Shown piece by piece: positions 26,398 to 35,321 of a stretch of 64,000 nt of DNA. The notes under the pieces are model-generated. The model saw only the letters and a list, made by a program, of their open reading frames with translations, searched no databases and was not told where the DNA came from. The position numbers and the translations under genes are program-made. The stretch is taken from positions 124,001 through 188,000 of the forward strand of contig NZ_JARUIU010000004.1 in assembly GCF_029667115.1 (NCBI RefSeq). The letters run 5' to 3'. How positions within the stretch are numbered: position 1 is the first letter of the stretch; each line of letters opens with the position of its first letter. This stretch comes from Jeotgalibacillus sp. ET6 (GTDB lineage Bacteria; Bacillota; Bacilli; Bacillales; Jeotgalibacillaceae).

Positions 26398-27417
26398 ATG
26401 AGTAAGCATAAGATCGTGATAGCAGGGTGCGGTGGAATGGCCGGCACATGGGCTTCATATGCACTTCAACGGAAGGATGCAGAGGTAGCTGCGCTGGTGG
26501 ACATACATAAGGAAGCTGCTGAAAAATTTGCGGTAACCTATCAGCTTGAAGTCCCTATATTCCGTGATGTAGGCGAGGCTGTCCGAAGTACACAGGCAAA
26601 TTTAGTTTTTGATACGACCATCCCTTCAGTACATAAATCCATTACAATGGCTGCGTTTGAAGCGGGTTGTGATGTGATGGGGGAAAAGCCGATGAGTGAA
26701 TCACTGGAGGACGCCATTAAAATGACAGAGGCAGCTGAATTATCCGGCCGCTTTTATGCGGTTATGCAAAACAGAAGATATCTTAAGCAAATACGGGCAT
26801 TGCGTCATCTTATTGACCAAGGGGTAATTGGCAAGGTGGGGATGGTCAGTGCAGACTTTTATATAGGGGCACATTTCGATGGCTTTCGCACTGCGATGAA
26901 AAGTCCTCTGATTCTGGACATGGCCATTCATACCTTTGATCAGGCAAGATTTATCATGCAAGCGGAACCTGTATCGGTTTATTGTCACGAGTTTAATCCG
27001 GCAGGCTCATGGTATGAAGGAAACGCAGCTGCTATCTGTATTTTTGAAATGTTTGACGGGACCGTTTTTTCCTACCGCGGTTCGTGGTGTGCAGAAGGAG
27101 TTCAGACATCCTGGGAATCAGAATGGCGTGTGAATGGCACAGATGGAACAGCGATCTGGGATGGAAAGGACAATCCCTATTGTGAAGTCATTCAACAGTC
27201 CGGCCAGCCTGTTTTCCAGCATGCGGTTGCCCGTGTGGATTCTGAAGTGCCGGAAATGGAAAACGAAGGTCATTATGGCTGTCTTGATGCTATGTTTCTT
27301 GCTTTAAATCAGGGCAAACGTGCAGAAACAGACTGCAGAAGTAACCTGAACAGCATGAAAATGGTTTTTGGAGCTATTGAAAGTGCGGCGAAAGGACAAA
27401 AAGTATGGCTGACATAG
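26398..27417 (+). CDS. Gfo/Idh/MocA family oxidoreductase
   Basis: The 339-residue protein has an N-terminal Rossmann fold (IVIAGCGGMAGTWASYAL) and the family motif GEKPMSESLEDAIKM, where the EKP Lys is catalytic. A C-terminal alpha/beta domain with LDMAIHTFDQARFIM supplies the His/Asp pair. The family oxidises or reduces sugars and cyclitols with NAD(P). The start ATG at 26398 has GGAGG 6 bases upstream, whereas the ATG at 26392 is adjacent to it. The stop overlaps the start of the next GNAT gene by 13 bases, so the two are translationally linked. Confidence 0.85.
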   Translation: MSKHKIVIAGCGGMAGTWASYALQRKDAEVAALVDIHKEAAEKFAVTYQLEVPIFRDVGEAVRSTQANLVFDTTIPSVHKSITMAAFEAGCDVMGEKPMSESLEDAIKMTEAAELSGRFYAVMQNRRYLKQIRALRHLIDQGVIGKVGMVSADFYIGAHFDGFRTAMKSPLILDMAIHTFDQARFIMQAEPVSVYCHEFNPAGSWYEGNAAAICIFEMFDGTVFSYRGSWCAEGVQTSWESEWRVNGTDGTAIWDGKDNPYCEVIQQSGQPVFQHAVARVDSEVPEMENEGHYGCLDAMFLALNQGKRAETDCRSNLNSMKMVFGAIESAAKGQKVWLT

Positions 27418-27968
27418 CAAACATATTTCCTATTCTTGAAACGGGCAAGCTGAGACTAAGAAAAGTTACGAATGACGATGCACACGACCTTTTTGTGTAT
27501 CTTTCCGATGAAAAAGTAGTTCAGCATATGGGGCTGCCTCCAGCCGAAGAAGTGCAGGATGCGCTGGATGAAATAAAATGGTATCAATCGATCTTTGAAG
27601 AAGGGACCGGAATCAGGTGGGGCATTACTTTAGAAAACGATGGTCGGGTAATCGGCAGCTGTGGTTTTCTGAATATTTCATCTTCACATTCCCGTGCAGA
27701 GATTGGATTTGAAGTGAGCAGAGAGTATTGGGGAGAAGGTGTAGCTGGTGAAGCGTTGAAAGCAGTTCTTGCATACGGCTTTCACCAGAGAGGGTTTGAA
27801 CGAATTCAGGCTTTAATTGAACCCGCAAACATCTCCTCGCAGAAACTGGTCGAAAAACATGGATTCAAGCGGGAAGGTTTGCTGAGGCATTATGAATACA
27901 CATGTGGAAAATTCGATGATCTTTATATGTATTCTCTTTTATCTGGCGAGTACAAAAAGAATGAATAA
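27405..27968 (+). CDS. GNAT N-acetyltransferase (RimJ/RimL type)
   Basis: The 187-residue protein has the GNAT plan: FPILETGKLRLRKVTNDDA at the N-terminus, EIGFEVSREYWGEGVAGEALKAVLAYGF (acetyl-CoA loop) and IQALIEPANISSQKLVEKHGF. The start lies inside the end of the oxidoreductase gene. AAAGG about 9 bases before the ATG provides the ribosome-binding site within coding sequence. The pairing suggests a small two-gene operon, but the acceptor is unknown. A possible terminator with ACGCGA/TCGCGT arms follows (about 27971-28024). Confidence 0.83.
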   Translation: MADIANIFPILETGKLRLRKVTNDDAHDLFVYLSDEKVVQHMGLPPAEEVQDALDEIKWYQSIFEEGTGIRWGITLENDGRVIGSCGFLNISSSHSRAEIGFEVSREYWGEGVAGEALKAVLAYGFHQRGFERIQALIEPANISSQKLVEKHGFKREGLLRHYEYTCGKFDDLYMYSLLSGEYKKNE

Positions 27969-27970
27969 AA

Positions 27971-28024
27971 TACGCGATCCGCTCTCTTCTGCTTCGAAAC
28001 AGGGGGAATGGCGTCGCGTTTTTT
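27971..28024 (+). terminator. Probable terminator after the oxidoreductase-GNAT pair
   Basis: ACGCGA near 27972 and TCGCGT near 28014 form a stem over a long loop, followed by TTTTTT. Confidence 0.55.
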
Positions 28025-28169
28025 GCTATTAATATGATGAAAAGTTCTTATAAAAGAATACTAATGTTTGAAATTCCCATATAAGAGGTAAAAATCCATC
28101 AGATAAATGAGAGTTTTTGAGATTCTATTCATTGTTTACCAGTATCTAAAAAAGAAGGGAACGATTCGA

Positions 28170-28886
28170 TTGAAGACATTATTTGCTTCGGGTTTAATGG
28201 GATTACTGCTGTTGGCAGGCTGCAGTATGGGTGAAACGAGCGATAACGCAGGGGAAGAAACAGCACAGGCAGAAACGACAGAAGAAACAACTGATTCATC
28301 AGAAGCTTCCTCAACAGAAACGGAAGAATCAGCTGAAAACGAAAAGGATGAAACGGCGGAAGAAGAGACGGAAAGCAGTGATTCTGCAGATGAAACAGCT
28401 TCAGAAGCAACGGAGTCAGAATCTGAAGAAAAGGAATATGAGGATTACACAATATTAGAAAAACAGGAGATTATTCTATCCTTTGTAAATGAAGATGTGA
28501 TGAATGTGGTGGACTATGAATTGGAAACAAACGCAATTCTCGCTGAGGTAACAGGTCAAAATTACACGGACGATTTAACCACGCATGAAGTACTTAGTAC
28601 TCAAGCGATTCCCATGTATCAGAACGCAGTGGATGAGGCGGAAGCACTGGAGCCTGAGATTGAAGATTTAGAGGAGCCGGCACAGAAAATCCGTGAAGCA
28701 ACCGCTGTTTACATGGAAGCATTGGAAATTGAAAAAGAAGCATTAGCCAATCAGGATGCGTCTTTAATAGAAGAGTCTCATGCAAAGGGTGAGGAATATC
28801 TTGCTATTATTGATGAATACCATGAGCTGCTGTTTGCCTTAAGTGAGGAATATAATTTTGATTATGCAGTTAGCCCGGTGCAATAA
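28170..28886 (+). CDS. Lipoprotein with acidic Glu/Ser/Thr linker
   Basis: The 238-residue protein starts at the TTG at 28170, with AAGGGA upstream; the upstream in-frame stretch does not resemble a signal. The signal peptide ends in LLLLAGC (Cys18). Residues about 22-95 are low complexity, almost only E, T, S, A and D. The C-terminal ~140 residues are helical and acidic (YTILEKQEIILSFVNEDV onward). It is probably attached outside the membrane with a flexible linker. No family is recognised. A very acidic exported protein fits a salt-tolerant host, but this is only suggestive. Confidence 0.65.
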   Translation: MKTLFASGLMGLLLLAGCSMGETSDNAGEETAQAETTEETTDSSEASSTETEESAENEKDETAEEETESSDSADETASEATESESEEKEYEDYTILEKQEIILSFVNEDVMNVVDYELETNAILAEVTGQNYTDDLTTHEVLSTQAIPMYQNAVDEAEALEPEIEDLEEPAQKIREATAVYMEALEIEKEALANQDASLIEESHAKGEEYLAIIDEYHELLFALSEEYNFDYAVSPVQ

Positions 28887-28934
28887 GCTGCGCTTTACCG
28901 TGCCAGATAAAAGCAGGTTTATACCTAAATTTAA

Positions 28935-28980
28935 TGCAGAAGGGGCTGGGACCATACTAACTGTCTCAGCCTCTTCTGCA
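28935..28980 (+). terminator. Long hairpin between the lipoprotein and sugar permease genes
   Basis: Bases 28935-28952 pair with 28963-28980 over 18 bp. The two non-Watson-Crick positions become G-U only in the plus-strand transcript. The core GGCTGGGAC/GTCTCAGCC recurs in the dispersed repeats. Confidence 0.7.
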
Positions 28981-29016
28981 TGGGTGTTTCTGATTTCATC
29001 CTGTTGCGGCAGAAAA

Positions 29017-29838
29017 TTATTTGACTGCTCCTCGTGTAACATTCCCAATGATCCAGCGCTGCGCGACAATATACACAATGATCATCGGCAGCATGGCAAG
29101 CAGATAAGAAGCAAAAGCAAGATTGTAATTCGTGCTGAATTCAGACTGGAAAATATACTGCGTCAAAGGCAGTGTGGCATCTGCCGGATCTGTCAAAATC
29201 ACGAGTGGCAGCAAAAAGTCATTCCATGCATACAACGCGGTTAAAATTGCAACGGTTGCATTCATTGGTGAAAGCAGAGGGAAGATGACTTTCCAGAATA
29301 TACTCCAGGAATTCCCGCCGTCCATGACTGCGGCTTCTTCAAGTTCAATTGGAATGGACTTGATATAGCCTACATAGATAAAGACGTTAAAGGACAGCTG
29401 AAAGACGATATAGAGAAAAATCAATCCGACCAGGTTATCCATATTCCATACCGCTGTCTGACGGACAAGCGGCAGCATAATGATAGGAAATGGAACGAAC
29501 ATAGCGCTGACAAAATAGTAAAACAGGGCCTTATAAAAGCCTTTATGCATGTTTCGTGCAATCGCATAGGAAACAAGTGAATTGGTGAGTACGGTTAAAA
29601 CAACTACGAAAAATGTCACAATGAAACTGTTAAAAAACGCGCTATAAAAATTGGTTAATTCAATTGCATCCAGAAAGTTTTGAAAGCGCCATTCATTAGG
29701 CAGTGATAAAAGTGGTTCTCCCATCTCTTCTGGTGTCTTCAACGCAATATTGATCGTTAAGTAAAGAGGAAATAGGATAAGCAGCGTACCTATAATCAGC
29801 AGGGACGTTACCAGCCAGTTTGTTTTGTTTCGTTTCAT
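29017..29838 (-). CDS. Sugar ABC transporter permease, MalG/MsmG type
   Basis: The 273-residue protein has six membrane segments and the inner-membrane component motif EEAAVMDGGNSWSIFWKVIFPLL, an EAA loop that docks the ATPase. It begins KTNWLVTSLLIIGTLLILFPLYLTINIALKTPEEM, typical of CUT1 permeases of the MalG side. It overlaps its partner by one base (a shared A). It belongs to a three-gene operon with a binding lipoprotein. No ATPase gene is present, so a shared MsmX-type ATPase encoded elsewhere is needed. Confidence 0.9.
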   Translation of the reverse strand: MKRNKTNWLVTSLLIIGTLLILFPLYLTINIALKTPEEMGEPLLSLPNEWRFQNFLDAIELTNFYSAFFNSFIVTFFVVVLTVLTNSLVSYAIARNMHKGFYKALFYYFVSAMFVPFPIIMLPLVRQTAVWNMDNLVGLIFLYIVFQLSFNVFIYVGYIKSIPIELEEAAVMDGGNSWSIFWKVIFPLLSPMNATVAILTALYAWNDFLLPLVILTDPADATLPLTQYIFQSEFSTNYNLAFASYLLAMLPMIIVYIVAQRWIIGNVTRGAVK

Positions 29839-30704
29839 TACTGCTGCACCTCCCGTTTTTGCAGAACGCGCAATTGAAAGACAGAAAGCGCGACAATGAC
29901 AATAAAGTAAATGACCGCATTAGCAGATTGATAGCCGAATTGACCGCCTTCAAAGCCTCCGCTGTAGATTAAAACCGAGATGGATTCAGTTGCGTACCCA
30001 GGACCGCCTCCTGTTAAGGCGATGATATGGTCAAATACCATTAAGAAGGTTTTTAAAGCTAGAACCATATTAATCGTGAAAAAGGGAGCAATCATTGGAA
30101 ACGTAATTTTCCAGAATCGTTTCCACGGATTCGCTCCATCAATGGCAGCGGCTTCGTACACATCACCCGGGACCGTCTGCAGTCCGGCAAGGTATAAAAT
30201 GGTATTAAAAGCGACCGCTTGCCAGACCGCCATGATGACAACGCCAATCCAGGCATAATCCGGGTTTCCCAGTATATTTTCAGACAGTGCATCTATCCCG
30301 ATCAGCCCGGCTAACTGCGGTAAAAACAGCGTGAAAATAAACTGAAAGATAAACCCGACAATTAAAATACTCAGGATATTCGGCATAAAATAAATGGCAC
30401 GAAGTGTTTTTTGAAATTTTACATTCGCATTCAGACCAATTGCCACAATTAAGCTGAAAATATTTACTAGAATCGTAGAAACAATGGCAAATTGAAAGGT
30501 GAATCCATACGCACTCCATGCGCGCATATCCTTAAAAACATTCAGATAATTAGAGAATCCTACAAATTCCCAGTCACCGTACCCTCTCCAGTTAGTAAAG
30601 CTGTAAAAGACACCCTGAAGGAGCGGGAATGTGTGAAATAAGAAGAACAGCACCACTGCAGGAATGGTCATAAGCATAAATGCACGTTGTTTTGTTTTCA
30701 TCAT
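29838..30704 (-). CDS. Sugar ABC transporter permease, MalF/MsmF type
   Basis: The 288-residue protein has six membrane segments and the EAA loop YEAAAIDGANPWKRFWKITFPMI. The N-terminus (LMTIPAVVLFFLFHTFPLLQGVFYSFTNW) is characteristic of CUT1 permeases. It pairs with the MalG-type protein encoded immediately downstream to form the channel. It starts 13 bases after the binding-protein stop, with AAAGGGG ahead of ATGATG. The likely substrates are oligosaccharides. Nothing in the sequence fixes which. Confidence 0.9.
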   Translation of the reverse strand: MMKTKQRAFMLMTIPAVVLFFLFHTFPLLQGVFYSFTNWRGYGDWEFVGFSNYLNVFKDMRAWSAYGFTFQFAIVSTILVNIFSLIVAIGLNANVKFQKTLRAIYFMPNILSILIVGFIFQFIFTLFLPQLAGLIGIDALSENILGNPDYAWIGVVIMAVWQAVAFNTILYLAGLQTVPGDVYEAAAIDGANPWKRFWKITFPMIAPFFTINMVLALKTFLMVFDHIIALTGGGPGYATESISVLIYSGGFEGGQFGYQSANAVIYFIVIVALSVFQLRVLQKREVQQ

Positions 30705-30716
30705 TGAAGCCCCTTT

Positions 30717-31949
30717 CTAAAACCGAAGTTGAATTTGATCCCATTCCCGGTCCATCCGCTCAAGAAATGCCTGAACATCTCCCCGGTATAAAAATTCCTG
30801 AATCATATTTTCAGCACCCATACCTGGCGGATAAAAATGGTCGGGGAAGCTTGTAATCTCTCCGTTTTCAAATTTCGGCCGGATGCCTTCCATGTAAGGA
30901 TCATCCGAAAGGACTCCTTCAAGTACCGAGAAGGCTGCCTGCTCTGACATGTACTGCTCTGATTGAGCTTCTTCAAGCATGAAGGATATAAACTCTTCCG
31001 CTTCTTCCGGGTGCTGCGTATCCTTCATCGTGGCAAATAGGACATCGACTCCCGAAACCAGTTTATTTTCTTCGGGATTATTGCTTACTGGCATCGCAAA
31101 AACGCCGAGATCAGCATCTGGGTTGGTGGTCAAAATCTCGGGAACCGCCCAGTTTCCTTGAAAATAAAACACACCATTTCCTTGTGCAAACTCCCGATTT
31201 CCGTCATTATAGCCAATCCCGTACATCCGGTCATGACCGTACTCCAGTAATTCCTTCATTTTTTCAGCCATCTCCACATGAGTTTCTTCGAAGCTTAATT
31301 CGCCGTTTGTTTTGCGTTCAGCAAATTGATCAGGCTGAAGGACTCCTGCAACAGAATTCCAGGCAGGCATAGCTGTCCAGGCATCCTGAAGAGTGAAGTA
31401 AATCGGTATTTCTCCTGCATCCTCTGCCGTTTGAAGCGCATTGATAAATTCATCCCATGTGGTCGGAACGTTCAAGCCCAGCTCATCAAGCTTTTCCTTA
31501 TTATAAATAACCGTATTGGCATTGGCCGCAAATGGAACGCCATGTATGCCCTCTGATTCTTCACCTTCAAGCTCTTTCAGCATGTCCAGATAAGCGGGCT
31601 GAATATTCTCAAGCATCGGGCTGCCATCGTAGTCCACCAGCATGCCTGCGTCGGTCAGTTCTCCATAAAGTGCACTCCCTGCAATCGTAACGATGTCAGG
31701 CATATCATCTTTAACGAGCCTTGTCCGCAGCAATGTTTCCGCATCAGGCGGGGCATATAAATTAATGCGAATGCCTTCGTGTTCCTCTTCAAATTTCTCA
31801 ATTAATTTCTCATAGGTAGCAATGTTCTCCGTCTTGTTGGAGAAAAGCTCTAACTCGACTGTGCCATCCTCTGCGGCTTCGTTGCCGCATGCTGATAGGA
31901 AGAGCAAAGAAGCAGCTCCTATTATAATTGGGGTAAAGGAAACCTTCAT
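30717..31949 (-). CDS. Sugar-binding lipoprotein (MalE/MsmE type, CUT1)
   Basis: The 410-residue protein has a signal peptide with lipobox FLSAC (Cys21). A type 1 solute-binding fold follows with VELELFSNKTENIATYEKLIEKFE and the SBP signature VIYNKEKLDELGLNVPTTWDEF. It would capture a sugar outside the membrane for the two permeases that follow. AGGAG lies 10 bases before the ATG. An operator-like site at 31990-32003 sits about 41 bases upstream of the start, between this gene and lacI. This supports control by the adjacent regulator. Confidence 0.9.
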   Translation of the reverse strand: MKVSFTPIIIGAASLLFLSACGNEAAEDGTVELELFSNKTENIATYEKLIEKFEEEHEGIRINLYAPPDAETLLRTRLVKDDMPDIVTIAGSALYGELTDAGMLVDYDGSPMLENIQPAYLDMLKELEGEESEGIHGVPFAANANTVIYNKEKLDELGLNVPTTWDEFINALQTAEDAGEIPIYFTLQDAWTAMPAWNSVAGVLQPDQFAERKTNGELSFEETHVEMAEKMKELLEYGHDRMYGIGYNDGNREFAQGNGVFYFQGNWAVPEILTTNPDADLGVFAMPVSNNPEENKLVSGVDVLFATMKDTQHPEEAEEFISFMLEEAQSEQYMSEQAAFSVLEGVLSDDPYMEGIRPKFENGEITSFPDHFYPPGMGAENMIQEFLYRGDVQAFLERMDREWDQIQLRF

Positions 31950-31989
31950 ATCCCAAATTCTCCTTTCTACTTATGGATTTACAAGAAGA

Positions 31990-32003
31990 GTAAACGTTTT
32001 CGT
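31990..32003. promoter_or_regulatory. LacI-type operator 1
   Basis: GTAAACGTTTTCGT, a near-palindrome centred on AACGTT, is identical to the site at 33057-33070. It is 41 bases upstream of the binding-protein start. Confidence 0.72.
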
Positions 32004-32021
32004 AAATAGACAAATAAAAAA

Positions 32022-33044
32022 TTATTTCTTTCGTACAGATTTTCTCTCAATCAATGTATGTTGAATCGTGGCTCCCGGACTTGTGATTCCGCTTTCAATT
32101 GATTGGAACAACAAATCGGCAGCTTCTTTTCCCATCGCTTCAAACCCCTGGGAGATCACGGTCAAAGCAGGAAGGGACATTCTTGCAAGTTTCGTTCCGT
32201 CGTACCCAATAACAGAAAGTTCATCTGGAACCTGAATCCCACGTTCCTGTGCACAAGAGATAGCGCTTACAGCGAGCTCGTCACTCGCAGCAAAAATAGC
32301 TGTAAGCTGAGGATGGCGATCAAACAGCTTGTTAAAAGCCATCTGCCCATGTTCAAAATAAAATCCGCTGTCCCAGGCAACCTTCGTTTCAATCCAAGGG
32401 AGACCGGCTTCCGTAATCGCCCGTTTGTATCCGCGAATCCGGGGGGCGCCAGCGAGAAGATCAGTTGGTGGACCGCTGATCATGCCGATTTCAGTGTGGT
32501 TATGTTCAAGTAAGTAGCGGACCGCATCATACGAGGCCAATTCATCATCTACTTTGACAGCAGGAATATCTTTTTCTTCAGAATAGGAAGATACTGTGAT
32601 AACCGGTACAGCCATCTTTTCAATAAAGGCAGCAAATTCCTTTGTCAGCAGCTGACTTGTAAAAATAATGCCCTCTACCTGTTTTTCCTGAAGCAGCCGT
32701 AGAATATCGAGTGTTTTATGTCCATCTGAATCTGTTTTACAGACGATGACACTGAATCCCCTCAAATGAGCAGCTTCTTCAATGCCCTGAAGCAGCTCTG
32801 CACTGATTAATCCGGAAACATCAGGAAATAAAACCCCAATCGTGTTGCTCTCTTTGTTAATCAGTCCGCGTGCCATGGCATTGGGAGAGTAGCCTAGCTT
32901 TTCAATTGTCTGCAGCACATGCTGCTTCGTTTTTTGAGAATAGCCGTCTCCATTATTTAATATTCTTGACACAGTAGCGATCGAGACATTTGCTTCTCTC
33001 GCCACATCTTTTATTGTTGGCCGATTCAATCGATTCAAAGGCAT
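32022..33044 (-). CDS. LacI-family transcriptional regulator
   Basis: The 340-residue protein has an N-terminal helix-turn-helix (PTIKDVAREANVSIATVSRILNN). The linker helix SPNAMARGL inserts in the minor groove. A periplasmic-binding-like effector domain follows (IGVLFPDVSGLISAELLQGIEEA and further strands). It probably represses the sugar importer encoded downstream on the same strand, and itself, through two identical 14-base sites. The ATG at 33044 is very close to AGGAG. A TTG at 33038 gives 8-base spacing and may be used instead. Its inducing sugar is unknown. Confidence 0.9.
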   Translation of the reverse strand: MPLNRLNRPTIKDVAREANVSIATVSRILNNGDGYSQKTKQHVLQTIEKLGYSPNAMARGLINKESNTIGVLFPDVSGLISAELLQGIEEAAHLRGFSVIVCKTDSDGHKTLDILRLLQEKQVEGIIFTSQLLTKEFAAFIEKMAVPVITVSSYSEEKDIPAVKVDDELASYDAVRYLLEHNHTEIGMISGPPTDLLAGAPRIRGYKRAITEAGLPWIETKVAWDSGFYFEHGQMAFNKLFDRHPQLTAIFAASDELAVSAISCAQERGIQVPDELSVIGYDGTKLARMSLPALTVISQGFEAMGKEAADLLFQSIESGITSPGATIQHTLIERKSVRKK

Positions 33045-33056
33045 CTCTCCTGTAAC

Positions 33057-33070
33057 GTAAACGTTTTCGT
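33057..33070. promoter_or_regulatory. LacI-type operator 2 (autoregulatory)
   Basis: GTAAACGTTTTCGT is identical to operator 1 and 13 bases upstream of the lacI-type gene start. Confidence 0.72.
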
Positions 33071-33236
33071 TATTTAATCATTTGTCAGAAAATTTGTCAA
33101 CCAGGGGGAGGATGAAATAGGAAAATAGTAACCTGATTAACAACGCTAGCCTCATATATTAAGAGCTTTACCCTACTCTCGTTATCACTCTTGCTCTTTT
33201 ATACGGAGGAATAAGCGCTGCAATTTAACTGTGTCT

Positions 33237-33278
33237 CACGAGAAGAAACTGTCTGATTTCAGCCAGTTTCTTTTCGTG
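33237..33278. other. Unexplained hairpin upstream of the acyl-CoA dehydrogenase gene
   Basis: CACGAGAAGAAACTG pairs with CAGTTTCTTTTCGTG (33237-33251 and 33264-33278), 15 bp with one mismatch. It sits between two divergent genes, so neither transcript needs a terminator here. The remainder of 33071-33372 shows nothing else that I can support. Confidence 0.5.
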
Positions 33279-33372
33279 CTTAGGGCTGCATGATAGAATT
33301 AAAAAGAGGAAAAAAATGAAAGTTTAAAGAATAGTAGAGTACCTGTTTTACAACAAAAAGGGGTGTGTAAGG

Positions 33373-35013
33373 ATGTCTCAATTAGAACATCAGGAAAAAG
33401 TTCTGCTGGCCATTTTACAAAAAAAGCTGTCTCCTGCGCTGTATGACTGGGGAAAAAAAGAGCTGGAAGCCTTCTATGATCAATGCTACAACGAATTTGA
33501 CGAAAGAGCTGCGCATACGGATCGTGAAGGACAACCGAGGCTCATTCGCTACAATAAATACGGGGAAGAAGTATCTAAGGTATGGGTGAATGAAGGCTAT
33601 AAAAAAACGGTTCAATCTGTTTATAATGCAGGGATCGTGGGCTACAATCATAAAAAAATCCCGGAGCTGGGCGAAAAAGGAAATTATTTGTATAGCTTTG
33701 CTCAAGGCTACCTTCTTTCACAGGTTGAACCAGGCTTTTACTGTCCGGTCACGCTGACGATGGCCGTTGCTTATTTGGTGGATCATTTTGGAGACGAAGA
33801 TCTTAAGTTGCGCTTTTTACCCCATATTCTTTCAACGGGGGAAGTTGAGCTCTTCGAAGGCGCCACCTTTTTAACAGAGCGGCAGGGCGGCTCAGATGTT
33901 GGTGCCATTAAGGTAAAAGCAGTGGAGGATGAAGGAGGCTACAGTCTATACGGAGAAAAATACTTTGCTTCCAATGCAGGTCAGGCAGGAGTGGCAGCGG
34001 TCCTTGCAAGATTGGAGGGAGCTCCTGAGGGGACAAAGGGCCTCAGCTTATTCATTGTACCGTGGCGTAAAGAGGACGATCGTTCGAACGGAATTACAAT
34101 CCGGCGGCTGAAAGATAAGCTTGGCGTACGTGCAGTGCCTTCAGGCGAAGTTGAATTTAACGGTGCTGAGGCTTATTTAGTTGGGGATCCTTCGAGGGGC
34201 TTTTACTACATGATGGAAGCGCTAAACCTATCACGGGTATGTAATACAGCAGCCTCAGTCGGCATTATGAAACGCGCCTTAAAAGAGGGCTACGAGTATG
34301 TTTGCAACCGTGAATCCTTTGGCAAGCCGCTCATTGATTTTCCAATGGTCCAGGAAACGATTGTTCAGCTTCAGACTCGGTTTGAGGTGCAGCTATCCGT
34401 GATGTTTGAATCGATCGAGCTGTTCGATCGTGTGGCGGGAGGAGATGTTGAGATTTCTCTTAATGAAATTGCGCTAAACCGCTTATACATTGCACTGATT
34501 AAGGCACGAACTGCGCAGGAAGCCATTCGCTTTTCTCATGAAGCGATCGAGCTTCACGGGGGAAATGGGTATATTGAGGATTTTGTAACTCCGCGGCTGC
34601 TCCGGGATGCTCAGGTGCTGACAGTCTGGGAGGGAACAGAAAATATATTGGCACTTGAAGTGGTGAGGCTTATTAATAAATTCAGTGCGGATCAGCTGTT
34701 CTTTGAAGATTTGAATCAACGGCTAACCTTCGTTTCAGATTCCCGTGCTCTTGATGAAATCAGTAAAAAAATGAATGCGTTAAAACAAATGCTTGAATCT
34801 CTTGTTCCATTGAGCGAGGATCATCAGACGTATCATGCCAGAAAAATTGCTCATCGCATGACAGATCTGCTTTTGGTTGTTCATGCCTATGAGAGGGCTG
34901 ACAGTGAAAGAGAACTTGCTGTGGCGACGATTTTTCGTACATATGTATGGAACAAACATGAGTTTGATGAACAAATGCTCTGCGTCGAAAGCTTTGGTTT
35001 GATAATGGGATAG
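33373..35013 (+). CDS. Acyl-CoA dehydrogenase family protein, AidB-like
   Basis: The 546-residue protein is long for the family and matches the AidB branch. It has an N-terminal helical domain, then the FAD motif ATFLTERQGGSDVGAIKV, YGEKYFASNAGQAGVAAVLARLEG, RRLKDKLGVRAVPSGEVEF, and ELHGGNGYIEDFVTPRLLRDAQVLTVWEGTEN near residue 390-430. AidB-type proteins bind FAD and oxidise acyl-CoAs, and in E. coli act in alkylation response. The role here is not fixed. AAGGGG lies upstream of the ATG. It is a single gene, followed by a dispersed repeat. Confidence 0.87.
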   Translation: MSQLEHQEKVLLAILQKKLSPALYDWGKKELEAFYDQCYNEFDERAAHTDREGQPRLIRYNKYGEEVSKVWVNEGYKKTVQSVYNAGIVGYNHKKIPELGEKGNYLYSFAQGYLLSQVEPGFYCPVTLTMAVAYLVDHFGDEDLKLRFLPHILSTGEVELFEGATFLTERQGGSDVGAIKVKAVEDEGGYSLYGEKYFASNAGQAGVAAVLARLEGAPEGTKGLSLFIVPWRKEDDRSNGITIRRLKDKLGVRAVPSGEVEFNGAEAYLVGDPSRGFYYMMEALNLSRVCNTAASVGIMKRALKEGYEYVCNRESFGKPLIDFPMVQETIVQLQTRFEVQLSVMFESIELFDRVAGGDVEISLNEIALNRLYIALIKARTAQEAIRFSHEAIELHGGNGYIEDFVTPRLLRDAQVLTVWEGTENILALEVVRLINKFSADQLFFEDLNQRLTFVSDSRALDEISKKMNALKQMLESLVPLSEDHQTYHARKIAHRMTDLLLVVHAYERADSERELAVATIFRTYVWNKHEFDEQMLCVESFGLIMG

Positions 35014-35078
35014 CAAGAATGACATAGGCTGCCAGGGGTGCAGCAGGATGGGATAATTAGTAAAAAGCGGATGAGATA

Positions 35079-35290
35079 ACTCAAAAGGTTAAAAAACGAA
35101 GTAGTTTTTATAAATTGTAAGAGGTGAACGTAGCGGAAGGTGGCGACTTCAGGAGGGTATGACGGCAAGCTGAGACTTTACAGGGTCATGCCCTGAAAAG
35201 GCTCAGCGCCGTCCCTGCGGAAAGCGTCCGCCTGAAGCGCAGCGAACCAGTTAAAGAGCTTGAGACACTTTTGTCCCAAGCTCTTAGTTA
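35079..35290 (-). repeat. Dispersed hairpin repeat, copy A
   Basis: A ~210-bp member of a repeat family also found at 39711, 47361, 51784, 60626 (partial) and 63591. This copy is in the reverse orientation relative to the one at 51784. It ends in the hairpin AGAGCTTGAGACA / TGTCCCAAGCTCT and carries GGCAAGCTGAG / CTCAGCGCC inner arms. It fills the gap between two convergent genes. Confidence 0.85.
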
Positions 35291-35321
35291 GTCTGCGTTC
35301 CTTTTGCTTGCACGCAATATT

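Noticed and set aside
31990-32003. cre site in front of the CUT1 importer
   Set aside because: The core AAACGTTTTCG resembles cre, but the required TG at the outer position is missing on both strands. The identical site near lacI points to the dedicated regulator.
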